A DNA stretch of 64,000 nt from Saururus chinensis. Lineage: Eukaryota; Streptophyta; Magnoliopsida; Piperales; Saururaceae. Every line of letters begins with the position of its first letter. Position 1 is the first letter of the stretch. Shown piece by piece: positions 12,452 through 23,739 of this stretch. A program made the position numbers and the translations under genes. Below the pieces are notes generated by a model, which saw only the letters and a program-made list of their open reading frames with translations, was not told where the DNA came from and ran no database searches. The DNA lies in contig CP141147.1 of assembly GCA_035235625.1 (NCBI GenBank), positions 3,337,001-3,401,000 of the forward strand, in the 5' to 3' direction.

Positions 12452-12660
12452 CTTCATTCGTCCTAAATTAAAAGTTCTATTTTGAAAAAAATGTTTGTTC
12501 CATATTAATAGCTTCATTTTGTTAAATTATAATAGTTGGGTACTAAAAAAGAGTATCATAAGTTGATTTTTCATTCTCTTAGATGTTGGTTTTACCATTA
12601 AATAAAAACTACCATTTTTCAAAATGTAGCTATTAATATAACCTATAGGATGGAGGGAGT
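12452..12660. mobile_element. Stowaway-like MITE
   Basis: The left end CTTCATTCGTCC after TA, and the right end GGATGGAGGGAG, form the imperfect inverted repeats of the widespread CTCCCTCCGTCC class of Tc1/mariner-derived MITEs. These use a TA target; the right flank reads TTA. The length of about 209 bases and the lack of coding capacity fit. Internal words AATAGCTTCATTTTGTTA, AAAACTACCATTTTTCAAA and TGTAGCTATTAATAT are shared with the copy at 18644-18846. Confidence 0.8.
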
Positions 12661-12930
12661 TAGGTCGGGCAATCTGGTTGGGTCAACCTTCACCCAACTC
12701 TTAGATCGGGTTAAAAATCCAAACCCTAACCCTACTTTGGTCAAAACCTTTGGTTATTACATTATTAAATAATAGAATCGAGGTTGGTTTGTGCGGGTAA
12801 ATCCCGACCCAACCTTACTTTTAAAATGGGTTAAATCTTAAAACCCTAATCCTAACTGTATTTGGGTCATGTTAGGTGCAAGGTTAGGCAGGTTAGGTAA
12901 ACTAGTTGGGTTGAATTTAAATTTTTCTAG
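12661..12930. repeat. GGTT-rich repeat family, copy 2
   Basis: It shares the ordered words of 5096-5668, including AACCCTAACCCTACTTTGGTC, TTATTAAATAATA, GAGGTTGG, GTGCGGGTAAA and CTTACTTTTAAAA, but is about half as long because the AT-rich centre is largely absent. It begins immediately next to the MITE end. Confidence 0.65.
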
Positions 12931-14160
12931 AGAGTATTATGTTATGCATGTGTATATTGACTATTTTATTAAATATTAATAAACTTGTTTCATGCCTCAC
13001 ATTTCCTTGAGTGCAGCGCTGCCCGTGCCATGGCCATGGCAACATTGAGAAGCCACAATGATACAAAAACTTTAGGCCCAGCAGTAGCGTGCCAGTGGCT
13101 AATATTAAAATATAATGGTATAACTTGTAAAGGTAATGGCGATCAACAAGGAAGACAACGACTTCCCGACCCACGAGGGGATCACCCCTTAGTCCAAAAA
13201 CACCCTTTTCCAAAACCACACCCAGAAGGTCATCACCCTCTCTTTTTCCCCCCGAATTCCAGTTCATTTTCCAGACAATGTTTGAATGATCTTTCACTCT
13301 TTTGTTCTGTCATGTAGATTTGTTCACTCGAATTCAGTGACACCCATGTTTTCATTTTTCGTATATTATGTACTATTAAGATTATATTGGCTTTGGGCTG
13401 TGTTCTTTGTTGTACTTTCCTAAGAATGTGATGGACTCTTTTGAAATCTGCATTTATTGAGGTCATTTCTTTGGTGGATTTGAATTATAAATTATAGTAA
13501 TTGGAATTATTAGTCACTGATTTTTTTTATGGAACTGTTGCAATTTATTAAATTGCAAAATATGATCTCAAGTTGTATATCTTGGTTTCCAGATTCAACA
13601 CTGGTTATCTCTAATGTACAAGCATTTAAATAAAAATTGTCAATAAAAACTTCGAAGAGAGAAAAATTATTTTCCTTTGACTAATTTATTATGAATTTGG
13701 TAGATTGAATTTTATATGATGTTTTAATGCATGATCTATATTGCATTGAACATGTTCATCTATGTGGTTTAAAAAATTTATTGTTTTTATATTGCTTTGA
13801 CTAATTATGTTGTTGGGAATATGGAATATTGAATTTATAAGATATCTCAATGCATGAGGCTTACCCATATTGCATCAATCATGCCATTTTCTTTGGTTTA
13901 AGATACATAGGATTCTACAGTTATCACTCATTTTCTTGTTGTTGGACTTCATCACAAGTCCCAAAGAAAAGGGAGTCATGTTGTTATCCTAAATTGTACT
14001 TTGTGCTTATATGTCTATTTTTTTCGTTCTTTTTGAAATTATTCTAGATAAATCGAATCACTGATATGGTGGAAGATGCTGCATACAAGGATATGGATGG
14101 CAAATGCAAAGGCAAAATAGAAATGAAATCCACCAAAAAAGGATATGCATTATGGTTAGA
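12931..14160. other. Unassigned, low-coding sequence
   Basis: Short frames on both strands around 12917-13466 overlap each other and match no domain I recognise. A local duplication pairs about 13700-13760 with 13790-13870, through repeats of AATTTGGTAGATTGAATTT-like words and ATGCATGA followed by ATATTGCAT. Nothing else is visible. Confidence 0.4.
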
Positions 14161-14164
14161 CATT

Positions 14165-14345
14165 TTTAGTGGGCATAGAGAGGGGGAGGGGCGGGATAAA
14201 TCAGGAGGGAGGGGGAGAGGGTTGGGGTTGATAAGGAGGGAAGGGGGAGAAGGACGGGCAAACTAGGAGAAGGGGGACCATGATGGAGGGGGAAGAAGGG
14301 CAAGGCAGACCAGAAGAAGGGGGAGATGTGGGCTTAGTAGGGGAA
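14165..14345. repeat. Purine-rich low-complexity tract
   Basis: About 180 bases of GGGA/GAGG-rich sequence on the plus strand with many runs of four or more G. It explains the proline- and serine-rich open frame on the opposite strand. It could form G-quadruplexes; no other role is visible. Confidence 0.7.
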
Positions 14346-15180
14346 GGCGGGAAACGGAGAGTCCAAGTCGTGTCTTCCAGCGTGCTGAGTAGCATCTTCA
14401 TTTGAAATGAGTCAAAACTTAATGGGGGTAAGAGGAGACAGAGAGTCCAGAGCCATCTTCCTTGACGTGTCAACATTTTACTGGTGACTAATAGGTGCTC
14501 TTTGCAAGGTAGGTTTCCTTCCCTCAGCACTAGTTGACCACCATTCATAAATTGACACGTTTCATCACCATACAAAGAATACATACCTTTCATATTATTC
14601 ATTCTATTTGCAAGCAAAACCCTTCCTGAAGGTTCTTTAGACATGATATTGGGGTACCACATAGTTACCTCAGTGATATAAAGTCTACCTCTCCTCATCC
14701 ACGCTATGAAGTAAATACTTAGTAGGACTCATGGACCCTAGTGTTGAGATTTTGACTTTCCATGATCATCCAAGTCTCATGTATTACATTGTGCAGGACT
14801 AGTCATCTTTTAATGTTTTAGTCAATTCGAACACGACTCCCAAGCTGGAGAAGTAGTTCTATATAACTCCCATTTTTAGAGAGCCGAAAGACTTTGGTCC
14901 ATTTTCATACCAACTCCCATCCGTCGACGTGGTTAAAGACTCACGTTTGGAGTTGAGGCACTAAGGCTTCTTATGACTTTGATTGCTGTATGCTTAGTCT
15001 TTTGGGTACCTATTCATCACAATCAATAATCTCTAACACATGCATTGGGGATTCTAATCCCTAAGTAATATATACATACGTGACCTTTCATCCACATTAC
15101 ATCAAAAAAAATTCATTATTAATTATAAATACTATAACATATATTAGCTATATTCCTAATGAAATCCAATATTATATATT
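14346..15180. other. Unassigned sequence
   Basis: A minus-strand frame enters this stretch (to 14698) with MRRGRLYITEVTMWYPN at its start. I do not recognise the protein, and its C-terminal third is the low-complexity tract. No splice-consistent continuation was found. It could be a decayed retroelement leader. Confidence 0.3.
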
Positions 15181-15182
15181 CT

Positions 15183-15612
15183 ATCGGCAGCTTTGCCGAC
15201 TTGTCAATGACCCCACTGATGACCATCGGTGAACTCATCGACATGTCAAACCTTGTCGACAGTGACTTTGAGGTCCATCAGTAATCTCATGGGCGGGTCG
15301 ATGACCACACTGATAACCATTGGTGAGAACACCGACGCATCGAACCTTATCGACATAATCTATCAGTGACCTTACGGAAGGGCTAATACCTTCACCGATA
15401 ACCATCAGTCAGTTCACTGACGCATCGATAATCACCAACAAAGATGTTAATCTCCATCGTTGACTTCACTAACAAGTTGACACCCTCGCCAATAACCATC
15501 GACAAGATCATCGATGTGTCGACTATCACCTACAAAGATATAGATCTCTATCGGTGACTTTACAGATGAGTCAGTGTCCTCACCGATAACCATCAGAGAG
15601 TTTACCAACACG
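15183..15612. repeat. Tandem repeat, period about 94 bp
   Basis: The word ACCATC or ACCATT recurs at 15222, 15316, 15401, 15495 and 15589, giving steps of 94, 85, 94 and 94 bases. Each unit also carries versions of CACCGATAACCATCGG, ACCGACGCATCGAACC and ATCTCTATCGGTGACTT. The unit is rich in CGAT and CGGT half-palindromes, as in subterminal arrays of CACTA-type elements, but no CACTA terminus was found nearby. Confidence 0.75.
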
Positions 15613-15639
15613 TTGAACCTTACCAAAAGTGGAACAATA

Positions 15640-17160
15640 ATTTTGTGCCATTCTCATTGACGCCTCATCGACACGTTGTTTACACTGCCAATGACCAAAA
15701 ATTACAAATCAAATTGTCAACCATCCATGCTATATATACACAAATAGTAGCTATCATATTTCAACTTCTTATGATGGATTTGAATCGTTTACCCTTTTGG
15801 CTAGCACCACATATAATATGTTCATGGGTTTTCAAAATTGGGCCACATCTAAATGACTCAATTTTTTATTATCTTGGTCAAATCTATAAAATTAACATAT
15901 CCTAATCCTTGATGCCACAAATATATATTATTAAGTAAGAACAAGTTAACAAAATAGATAGGATCAAGAAGATGATAATTAACATAAGCTCTAATGCCTT
16001 TAACACATGTCATTTCATATTTATTAATGATAAAAAAAGCTTTCTTTGTGAATTTAATAACAAATTAAAAATCATAAATTTAACTAATTCTCAATAAATT
16101 AGCTTTTAAACTACTTACATATAAAACATTGTCAAAGTAAGGCAAAGTAAAAACTCTCAAAGTGCATATTCCATCAACTTTTATTGTGTTTTCATTGCCA
16201 AAGGTAACTCTCCTATCACATTTCTCTATCAAGTATGTGAACCTAATTTTCTCATTGGTCATGTGTTTTAAACAGCCACTATCTAGGTATTACATGTTAA
16301 AGTATTAAGTTTTCATGATTGTGTACACAACATTGCATTTTAGATCCTATTTCTTAACCCAAATTATTTTAATTTTTACAAACTCATGAAGAATACTTAA
16401 TTTTTTGACTTGGTCATCCTTTTTAAGTGATTTTGCATTCAACATATGTTCCTTCTTGTGATGATCCTTATGATCAATTAACCTATGAGGAGTTCTTAGT
16501 AACTTTTGTGTGAACCCTATATCTTTGGTTTTGAACCTTTTTACCAAGTTCTCTTAAGGTTTCTACTCATTCATGTTATTTTTTTCAATAAGTCAATTTG
16601 AACTTAATCTCTCACAATTGGTATCTTCTTTACTAATTTATTTTTTGCTAGGTTCAATTTTGGCCACTAGTTTCTTCTTAGGCAATTAAGTTCTAACCAA
16701 GGGTTTAAAATTTGAATAACTAACACCATTCTCATTTAATTTACTAGCCTTAACAAACTTAGTATACCTTAGGGAATTAGAGTTCTTGTGTTCAGCATAT
16801 CTTAGACTACTTATTATTCCTAATTTATCCAGAAGAGATAATCATATCTAAAATTTCCTAACCTAGAATAAACACTTTAAGTTTTTCATTAGACACCTTC
16901 AATTCTTCTTCTAGTTTCTCAATTTTAAAAAATTACTCATGGTTCTTATCACACAAAGATTTATCATGCAAAAGTTTAGAATTCTCATGTTTTATGGCAC
17001 AAAAGTTTGATCTAAACATCTTCAATTCATAAAAAAAACATGAGTATTCTTTAATACAACAAAATTTGACACAAACAGAGACAAACTAGGCATGTTTTTG
17101 AATTCCATAGCAACAAAATAAAATTAAACTATACAAAAAATAAAAGATCTTCAACTACCA
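15640..17160 (-). pseudogene. SIRE-like Ty1/copia gag and protease relic
   Basis: On the minus strand a coiled-coil stretch with KIEKLEEELKVSNEKLK (about 16860-16925) is followed by a basic spacer ending IKIIWVKK (about 16347-16547). Next comes the aspartic protease motif YLDSGCLKHMT (DSG at about 16275-16283), then RVTFGNENTIKVDGI and NVLYVSSLKANLLRIS (16080-16262). This order, including the lysine-rich IWV spacer between gag and protease, is typical of SIRE/Maximus copia elements. Several frame breaks occur. Integrase, RT and LTRs are not recognised, although GATCGAT-rich DNA above 17800 could be LTR-derived. Confidence 0.75.
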
Positions 17161-18643
17161 CTTATGGGTTTTAATGAGAAAACGCAACAAATAAACCAAG
17201 AATGACAAATTACTTCTAACTTGTATTTGGGTTACAAGATATATCCCCCTTCAAACAAAAATTAAATTATGATTTTACTTAAGCTAGTGTGCTAAATTCT
17301 TATGTGTTCTAATGAAAATATATAAAACAATCACTAAGCAAACATACAATAATTTTTATATGTGACAACCCTCTAAGGGAAAAAACTATGGACATTTTGT
17401 CTAGATCAGCTATGTATTATATAAACTTGAAATTACATAATTACCGATTTGTACAAACAGAAGACTTATTTTTTTCTTTACCCGACTAACTCTTCACACT
17501 ACTATAAACTCTAAATTAACTATGCCTTAGTTGCTTATCGGCATCATCTTGATTTTCAGGCCTCATTTTGCTTCTGACAGATCTTCGTGTCTTCTCCCTT
17601 TAGCATGAATCTTGATTTTGCTTGATCTTCTCAGCAAGAAAAAATCATGAGCAAGAAAATTGATTTTCCCTAAAAATAATTAGAGAAGTTTCACCTTTTC
17701 TCTCTCAGTTTTTTAAGCCTTCTCTTCTCCTCTTCTTTTCTCATGTTCTAAACTTTCAAGTCTAATAAAGAAGTTTAGTTCAATTAAGAATCAAAATCAA
17801 ATAAGAATGGTCAAATTTAAGAAATTGTGAGTTGAAATGATCGATAGGTCTACAAAGCAATTGATTGATTTCTTGTTCTGTTCAACCTAGACTCTTTAAT
17901 CGATCGATCCATCAACAAAGTGATCAATCGATTCACCCCTCAATTAAAAATTTAAATTAAACATTCATTGATTGATCGATTGTCCAATAGGAAATCATTT
18001 GGTTATGAAATTGGAGAGTCTTTTACACTGCATTCAAGGCCGATCAATCCCACTACTTAGCGATCAATCGCTTCGATGAAATATTGAATTTTTTATTAAA
18101 AAAGTTTTCATCAGTCAATACACTCTCAACTAAGGTTCCAATTACCACAAAATGTATGAGTGTGATATGTGTGTATATTTTTACCCTTTGAAATAGTGAT
18201 TTGAGTTTGCTTTATCTTAAGTATCTGATCTTTAGACACAATTTGACTTGAAATTTCATGCATATGACATTGTTTTGATTATAGAAATAAACTCCATATA
18301 ACACATATGTTTTTATATGAACTATAGACTAATATGCAAAAGTTCATGGCAGGAGTTGGTGGAGCTCAAAGAATGTGTTCTACATCCAACATAGCATGCA
18401 ATAGTGAAACAATCTTTAAATGCCATCTATTTGCACAAAACTATGAAGCCCAATTAAAGAAGAGAGGATATTTAGCATATGAGGCTAGGGAAGATCTGGT
18501 GGCTATGGTACAAGAGGTGCCACACCAAATACTATTATAATGTGCTTGACATGCAACATAGCATGCTATAATGAAATGATGTTTAGATACCACTTACAAA
18601 AATGTTGATGGGCTCACACAATGTAAGAGTGGTGGGTATCATA
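17161..18643. other. Unassigned sequence with GATCGATT-rich block
   Basis: Between 17830 and 18065 the words ATCGATCGAT, GATCAATCGATT and GATTGATCGATTG recur at least six times in both orientations. The rest is AT-rich. A 68-codon plus-strand frame at 18334-18540 matches nothing I know. Similar GATCGATT words occur in LTR-related DNA at 24785 and 53455, so retroelement origin is plausible. Confidence 0.35.
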
Positions 18644-18846
18644 TACTCTCTCATGTCCTAAATTAATAGCTTCATTTAGTAAAAAAGTTTGTTCCATATT
18701 AATAGCTCCATTTTGTTAAAATTAAGTGGTTGAGTATTTAAAAAGAGCATTATAAAATTATTTTTTTATCTCTTACATATAGGTTTCACTATTTAATAAA
18801 AACTATCATTTTTTCAAATGTAGCTATTAATATGGGACGGAGAATA
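18644..18846. mobile_element. Stowaway-like MITE, second copy
   Basis: The ends TACTCTCTCATGTCC and GGGACGGAGAATA are imperfect inverted repeats of the CTCCCTCCGTCC type. The interior matches the element at 12452-12660 in the same order (AGCTCCATTTTGTTAAA, AAAACTATCATTTTTTCAAA, TGTAGCTATTAATATGG). There is no coding capacity. The flanking TA dinucleotides are compatible with a Tc1/mariner target. Confidence 0.8.
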
Positions 18847-19965
18847 TGATATAAAACTTGTTTCGCATAACCAATTTTCATAACTAAGGTTTGATGATAA
18901 ATAATGGGAGGCTACTACATCACTAAAGATGTGATGCGAAACTTGGGAACTAGATCTAACAAATTCTCCGGTTCTTCCCCTCCACAGTCCACTAGTCCTT
19001 ATGACTAACAATAGGTAAGAAAGCCAATGCTTGCTACTCTTTCCAATGAACATTTTAATGAATGTACAAAAAAGACATGTAAACTACAAATTGTTCATTC
19101 CTTTGGCGAGTATTTTCAGTCGTTAATTGGAGGACCTCTATGGAATGCGTTGATATAGATTCAATATGGGTCAACTTGAGTTGCAGCTTGGTCATTGTGT
19201 TGTTGTTACTAAAAATTCATAGGTTTGAAATGTCCAAACTATTAAAGATCAAGCTATTATAGACAACACTAGAGTAGTATATTGTAGATAAGTTCGTCCA
19301 GATAGAATAAAAACAAAATGAATATGAAATTATATAGTCAACTGCATGCACATTCCTTTAAAATTTTAATATTACAATAAGTAGATATTCCCGTTTTAGT
19401 TCCAAATAATACTAACCTTTTTTACTTAGGTATTTACCATATTTGTCCTTCCACAATTGAAGTTGGTCACATGTCCAGGTATTCTATTTTTTGTGCTTCT
19501 TGTATGTGCAACTACTCCTAGTGATAAAAAAGTATGATAAGCACATGCCTCGATGTTTCTATTTACAATAGTTGCCCTATTTCATACGTTTATTTGTAGA
19601 TTGGCCATCGTATCTCTGGGCGACTAAATTAATCCAAGTTAGCCTCTTAAGGCCAACAGAGCACACAACTATATGTTGCAAGGACTTCCTTTTAACATTT
19701 ACGACTCCCGCCTGTAAGCAACTAGCTCAAGTTCTTTAACATAATTACTAGTTAATTAGCAAATTTTAACAAAGCCATATTTTGCTTGTACATCTTCAAC
19801 ACGACATCCTCACATTGGTGTGCAAGCTACAGCTCGCATCTGATCAACTTTTTGCGATCAGTATTCCATCTAATTTCGGACCCTCTTCTCAAGAACAGCT
19901 GCCACAGAAACACGTGGAGTTCTGGAAGACAAAACCATACCTGGGGCAGACATCATTCAACATGT
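18847..19965. other. Intergenic DNA downstream of the LIMYB-type gene
   Basis: No domain recognised. The part nearest 19965 should contain the 3' untranslated region of the minus-strand gene. AT-rich stretches could supply a polyadenylation signal, but I cannot single one out. Confidence 0.4.
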
Positions 19966-20849
19966 CTAAGTTTGCCCATTAGCAAGAGTCTGCTGTCGTT
20001 GCAACCATCCATGCCGTAAGTCAGATGCACCCAACTCCACGAATGCCTCTCTGTAATCCTTCCTTAAAAACAAGTCAACAGCAAAAAAGTAAAGGTCGCT
20101 TCCACGACCTATATCTGGTATTGTGTTCAGTAAATCAATGCATTCCTTGATACTATAGGGTTCCCTTCGAGCATAGGCTGCAACACTCCTCGGATCATAA
20201 ACTGAAGTCTTTGGCTCATTCACTTCACCGTTGGGCCTTTCGTACTCAATTGCCCTCCTACGCTGAGCAATATGACTAGCACCTTCATCCTTCCTTTTAC
20301 GCCCATCAGTAATAATGTTCACACCATCAACCTTCACCTGAGAGGAGCATGCAGATTCTTGATTCTGTATCTGAATAGCAGCAGCGGTATCTTCTGTTTC
20401 AAATAAAATTTCCAGTGACTCCGCTAAGGGTATACCTTGGTAACGAAAATGACCAGCGAGTCGGTTATCCTGTACAATGGCATTTGTATAAAAAAACTAC
20501 ATCAAAAGAAGACCTAGAAAAATAAATCAAATCTTGTTTACCACTATACCCGCAAGTAATTATCCCAGAATTCGGCACTTGCATTAATCCTTTGGTTCAC
20601 TGGATCATATTCCACCTCAGTATGGCTTATCAATTTGCACCAAACTTTCCACTGCAATCTGGTATTGTCCCAGTGGTTCTTGAATTGTTTTCTATCATAC
20701 TGAACACCAGTTCTCTTAAAGAATTCATCCATCACATAATTCCAAGCATCCTTGGTTAGGGATGAACCAGGCTTGTTTCCTATTCCAACTTGCTCAATGC
20801 ATAGATCTATAAAAATCTTATGGAACTCAGGAGTCCAGTTGGCTTTCAT
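19966..20849 (-). CDS. Myb/SANT-like (LIMYB-type) DNA-binding domain protein
   Basis: There are two coding exons: 20849-20550 (100 codons) and 20469-19966 (167 codons plus TAG), about 267 residues. The intron 20549-20470 has GT (GTATAG) and AG (TTGTACAG) borders and keeps phase 0. Residues about 4-98 form a Myb_DNA-bind_3 fold: NWTPEFHKIFIDLC, then FKRTGVQYDRKQFKNHWDNTR and a W-rich LQWKVWCKLI, ending EFWDNYLR. Exon 2 begins DNRLAGHFRYQGIPL, typical of the segment after this domain. It then has a basic KRK/RRR stretch and a C-terminal YSIKECIDLLNTIP...REAFVELG...GWLQRQ helix pair found in the same family. Relatives include the ribosomal protein L10-interacting LIMYB, a nuclear transcriptional repressor; other members resemble domesticated Harbinger-type proteins. 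Both exons are open, so it is probably a real gene. The frame stays open for 12 codons upstream of Met 20849, to an AG at 20886-20887, so an earlier coding exon is possible. Confidence 0.82.
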
Positions 20850-22450
20850 TTTGGCATTAGATACAATATGTTCGTTGTTGGATTGCTGTCAGTAATTTAA
20901 TTTCTGAACATCACAGTAGATAATAATAATTCCATCTTTTATGCATACTGACCCTGCACAAAGGCATTTCAAGAATAGATAACATAAATTCAAATGCAAA
21001 ACTTTACTGTAGATGCCTACTTGGTAATTTATCTGTAATAGGCCAGTAGGAAAATAAGGCCAATCATTTATTCCAACCATAAGCTCAAACTACACAACTT
21101 GACTCATTTCTATCTCAAATACGTCAATGCAAACTAAAAAGTCAACCACAGCCATTGAACATGAGTGAGCTAAACAGCAACAAGCATCCATAGCTTAATA
21201 AAGGGTATCCGTTTAATCATAAAAAAGCTATGTAAGGCATTATGCATAAAAAAATTAAAATCCCAGTACCATAAACACCAGAAAGTAATTCAAACCAGAA
21301 ACCAATATACAACCATCTTTACTTATTGTACAAACCAATCAAGAATCTAGATGGAAGACAAGAAAAATCAAAAGACAACAAAATATCATAGATATATTGA
21401 TTCTACTATTGCCAAGATATATTAAGTCAAAACAAAAGGATAAATCTAAAGAAAAAATAAATGAGAACCGAAAATACCACATTGCCATCGAACTTATAAA
21501 GACAGGCTAATATAAACTTATAGAAGTTGATCCAACCTTAGTTGCAACAGTTGGATCACTCCCGGTATGAAAGAGGTCCCTGGGTGGAATTTCATTCGCA
21601 TATTGCATGTGAGGTGGTGAGTCTTACCTATCCAAAAAAAAAACAACGAAAAAAACCTGAAGCCTATAGAATTTAAAAAAAAAAAAGGTAAAAGAGAAAA
21701 AGGAACAGACAGATACAAAAGATCATATAGCATTTTGATCAGGCAATACAGACTATCATAAACCTATAAATTCACAAGAGACGAAAACTAATCCTGGGAA
21801 AAGAATACAACAAAATGCCGAACCCTTAAAACTCGCAATGCAGACTACCACACTCATAGAATCAGACCATTTTAAACGAGATAAATTCAGAAGTCCTAAT
21901 AGCCCCAAGATTAGGTCCTATAATCAATGCACACTGGTCAGGAAAACACAGTGGAAAACTTATAAATTTTCAGAAAACAAGGAGTTAATCAAAGGGGAAA
22001 GATAAGATTCACATAGCCATTGAACCTGACAATGCAGAATGTTACCAGCCTATAACAATTACCCCAAAAAAAATACATTAACTGATTAAAAGGGGAATAA
22101 AGGCAACAACAGAGAGAAAGCCATCCAACCTAATAGTGCAGCCTAAAACACACCAGAAACTCACAACAGAATTATTCACAGAATACCAAATGTAGTAATT
22201 CAAATTTGCTCAACAAGAAATGGGATGTAAGGACTAGTTCACCAACAAGACCAAATGACATACAATTACTAAGCAGAATTTTTATTGATTAAACAAAAAA
22301 TTTCCAAGCCATGGAAGGCTGAAAAGCCATACATAGCAACAAGCACACACATATCCGGAACTAAACAGATCGAGCAGAAGCAAAAGCAAAAGCAACCTGC
22401 AGAAATAAGAAGCCCTTTTCTTAGAAAAGCAAGAAAAAAGCCATAAGACA
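20850..22450 (-). other. Probable intron or 5' region of the LIMYB-type gene
   Basis: AT-rich sequence with A-rich and T-rich runs and no protein domain. On the minus strand the open frame before Met 20849 extends back to an acceptor-like ACTGACAG at about 20887. That suggests this stretch is an intron separating the coding exons from a 5' leader near 22500-22690. Confidence 0.4.
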
Positions 22451-22700
22451 TTGGATGAAGAAGCCGTGAAGAACAATAAACCAACAACATGCAATTACAT
22501 TTCATTGATCACCCATTTGAGGGCTTTGTCGGATCCATCTCCGACGATCAAATTTTGGACGGAATCCGGCCGGATTAGGGTTCTCCGGGATCTCGAGCGG
22601 CTTCTTGCATCGGCGTATTGGGGAAGCGCTTTTGCAGCTTTTGGCTGTAACACAAGGAGATGCTTCTCCCGTAAGGTCACGGGGCTTTCCTTGGTGGCTT
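22451..22700 (-). promoter_or_regulatory. Candidate 5' leader exon of the LIMYB-type gene
   Basis: A GC-rich block of about 200 bases, unlike its AT-rich surroundings, contains on the minus strand CGGAGAACCCTAATCCGG and ATGGATCCGACAAAGCCC followed by donor-like GGGTGATC and ATGTAATT. AAACCCTAA-type words are common in leaders and promoters of plant housekeeping genes. I could not find a splice that joins it in frame to the coding exon, so it is more likely an untranslated leader. Confidence 0.4.
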
Positions 22701-23007
22701 ATGACTTAAATCTAAATAAGGTCTTTAGCGGGTTCAGATCAGCTGGTGCACTCCGACCACCACAATTGGTGGAAATGACCAATAAATGTCAGCCCAAGTG
22801 GGAAAAATGCCCAATAAATATCAGACGCATTTTTCCTACTTGGCTTAGCATTGATTGGGCACACCCATTAGATCCAACTCCTAAGTCCATCTTTAGCAAT
22901 GGTGAGCTGAACTTAATAAAACTTGTTTTGGGCATTACAATGTTCAATTGAGAAATTAAGAAAAAAAATTATAAACCATGCGCCTTGATAGAAAAAAATA
23001 TTTTTAA

Positions 23008-23335
23008 ATAATATTTTATGTGCATACTGGACCGCATATAAAACCTTCATTGACATATCTCCTTTCCATCTTGTCTATGGTAAGGTATGTCACTTACACA
23101 TTGAATTAGAACACCATACTTTTTAGTCTATTAAAGCCTTTTAACTTTGATATGGACAAAGCTGGTTCCAATAAAAAACTCTTAACTTAGTAAATTGTAA
23201 GAGATGCGACATGAAACATATGAGAATGCCGGTCTACAAGAGTAGGACTAAAGTTTTATATAATTGACTCACTCATAGGAAATCTTTTCATCCTAATTAA
23301 AAAGTTTGGCTCTACAATTCAAAATTACGTCTCTT
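23008..23335 (+). pseudogene. Athila-type integrase C-terminal fragment
   Basis: Visible in one frame are AYWTAYKTFIDISPFHLVYGK, then CHLHIELEHHTFWSIKAFNFDMD, KMR-like basic residues and YNSKLRLF. This is the integrase end and GPY-like region characteristic of the Athila/Tat branch. A stop lies in the LYN*LTHRKSF part. The reading frame is cut at 23335 by the LTR of the inserted chromodomain element, just after the leucine-arginine-leucine-phenylalanine motif. Confidence 0.85.
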
Positions 23336-23727
23336 TGGTATGAACCTTGAGAACTGAGAATTGGAGAAGGGGAATGGTGAGGGCAGAGAAAGATGAACAG
23401 AGAAGAAGGGATGAGGTGCACTTGAAGATTGCAAGTGCGATCTCACCAGAGAGAAGAAGGTCGAGATTCTTAGAGGAGAAAGAGTCGAACGAGAGAAGGG
23501 AAAATAGTTTAATTAATGCTTAATCCCTATTTACAATGATCCAACCGATTTAAGGCTGATGGCCATCAGGCTACATAGAAAATATCATTAAACTACATAG
23601 GCTAAAACTGACTATATACTAACTAAACCGACTAATAACTGATTAAAGCAAACAACTTGCACACTAACATGGACCTACGTGCACCTTATTATAACAACTA
23701 CTAACTAAGTAACTGCAGAACATAACA
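23336..23727 (-). repeat. 3' LTR of the chromodomain element
   Basis: This 392-bp copy matches 33242-33628 end to end, with scattered substitutions and one short insertion near 23613. On the minus strand a TATA-like CTTAAATCGG lies near 23556. Confidence 0.93.
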
Positions 23728-23738
23728 TCCCTCCACCC
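23728..23738 (-). other. Polypurine tract of the chromodomain element
   Basis: On the minus strand the bases read GGGTGGAGGGA and touch the LTR start TGTTATG. This is the expected plus-strand priming site. Confidence 0.85.
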
Positions 23739-23739
23739 A

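Noticed and set aside
14201-14698. 165-codon minus-strand open frame
   Set aside because: A third is purine-tract low complexity and the rest matches no family I know; kept only as unassigned sequence.
22451-22951. 166-codon plus-strand open frame
   Set aside because: Opposes the minus-strand leader of the LIMYB-type gene and has no recognised domain; it crosses the likely promoter.
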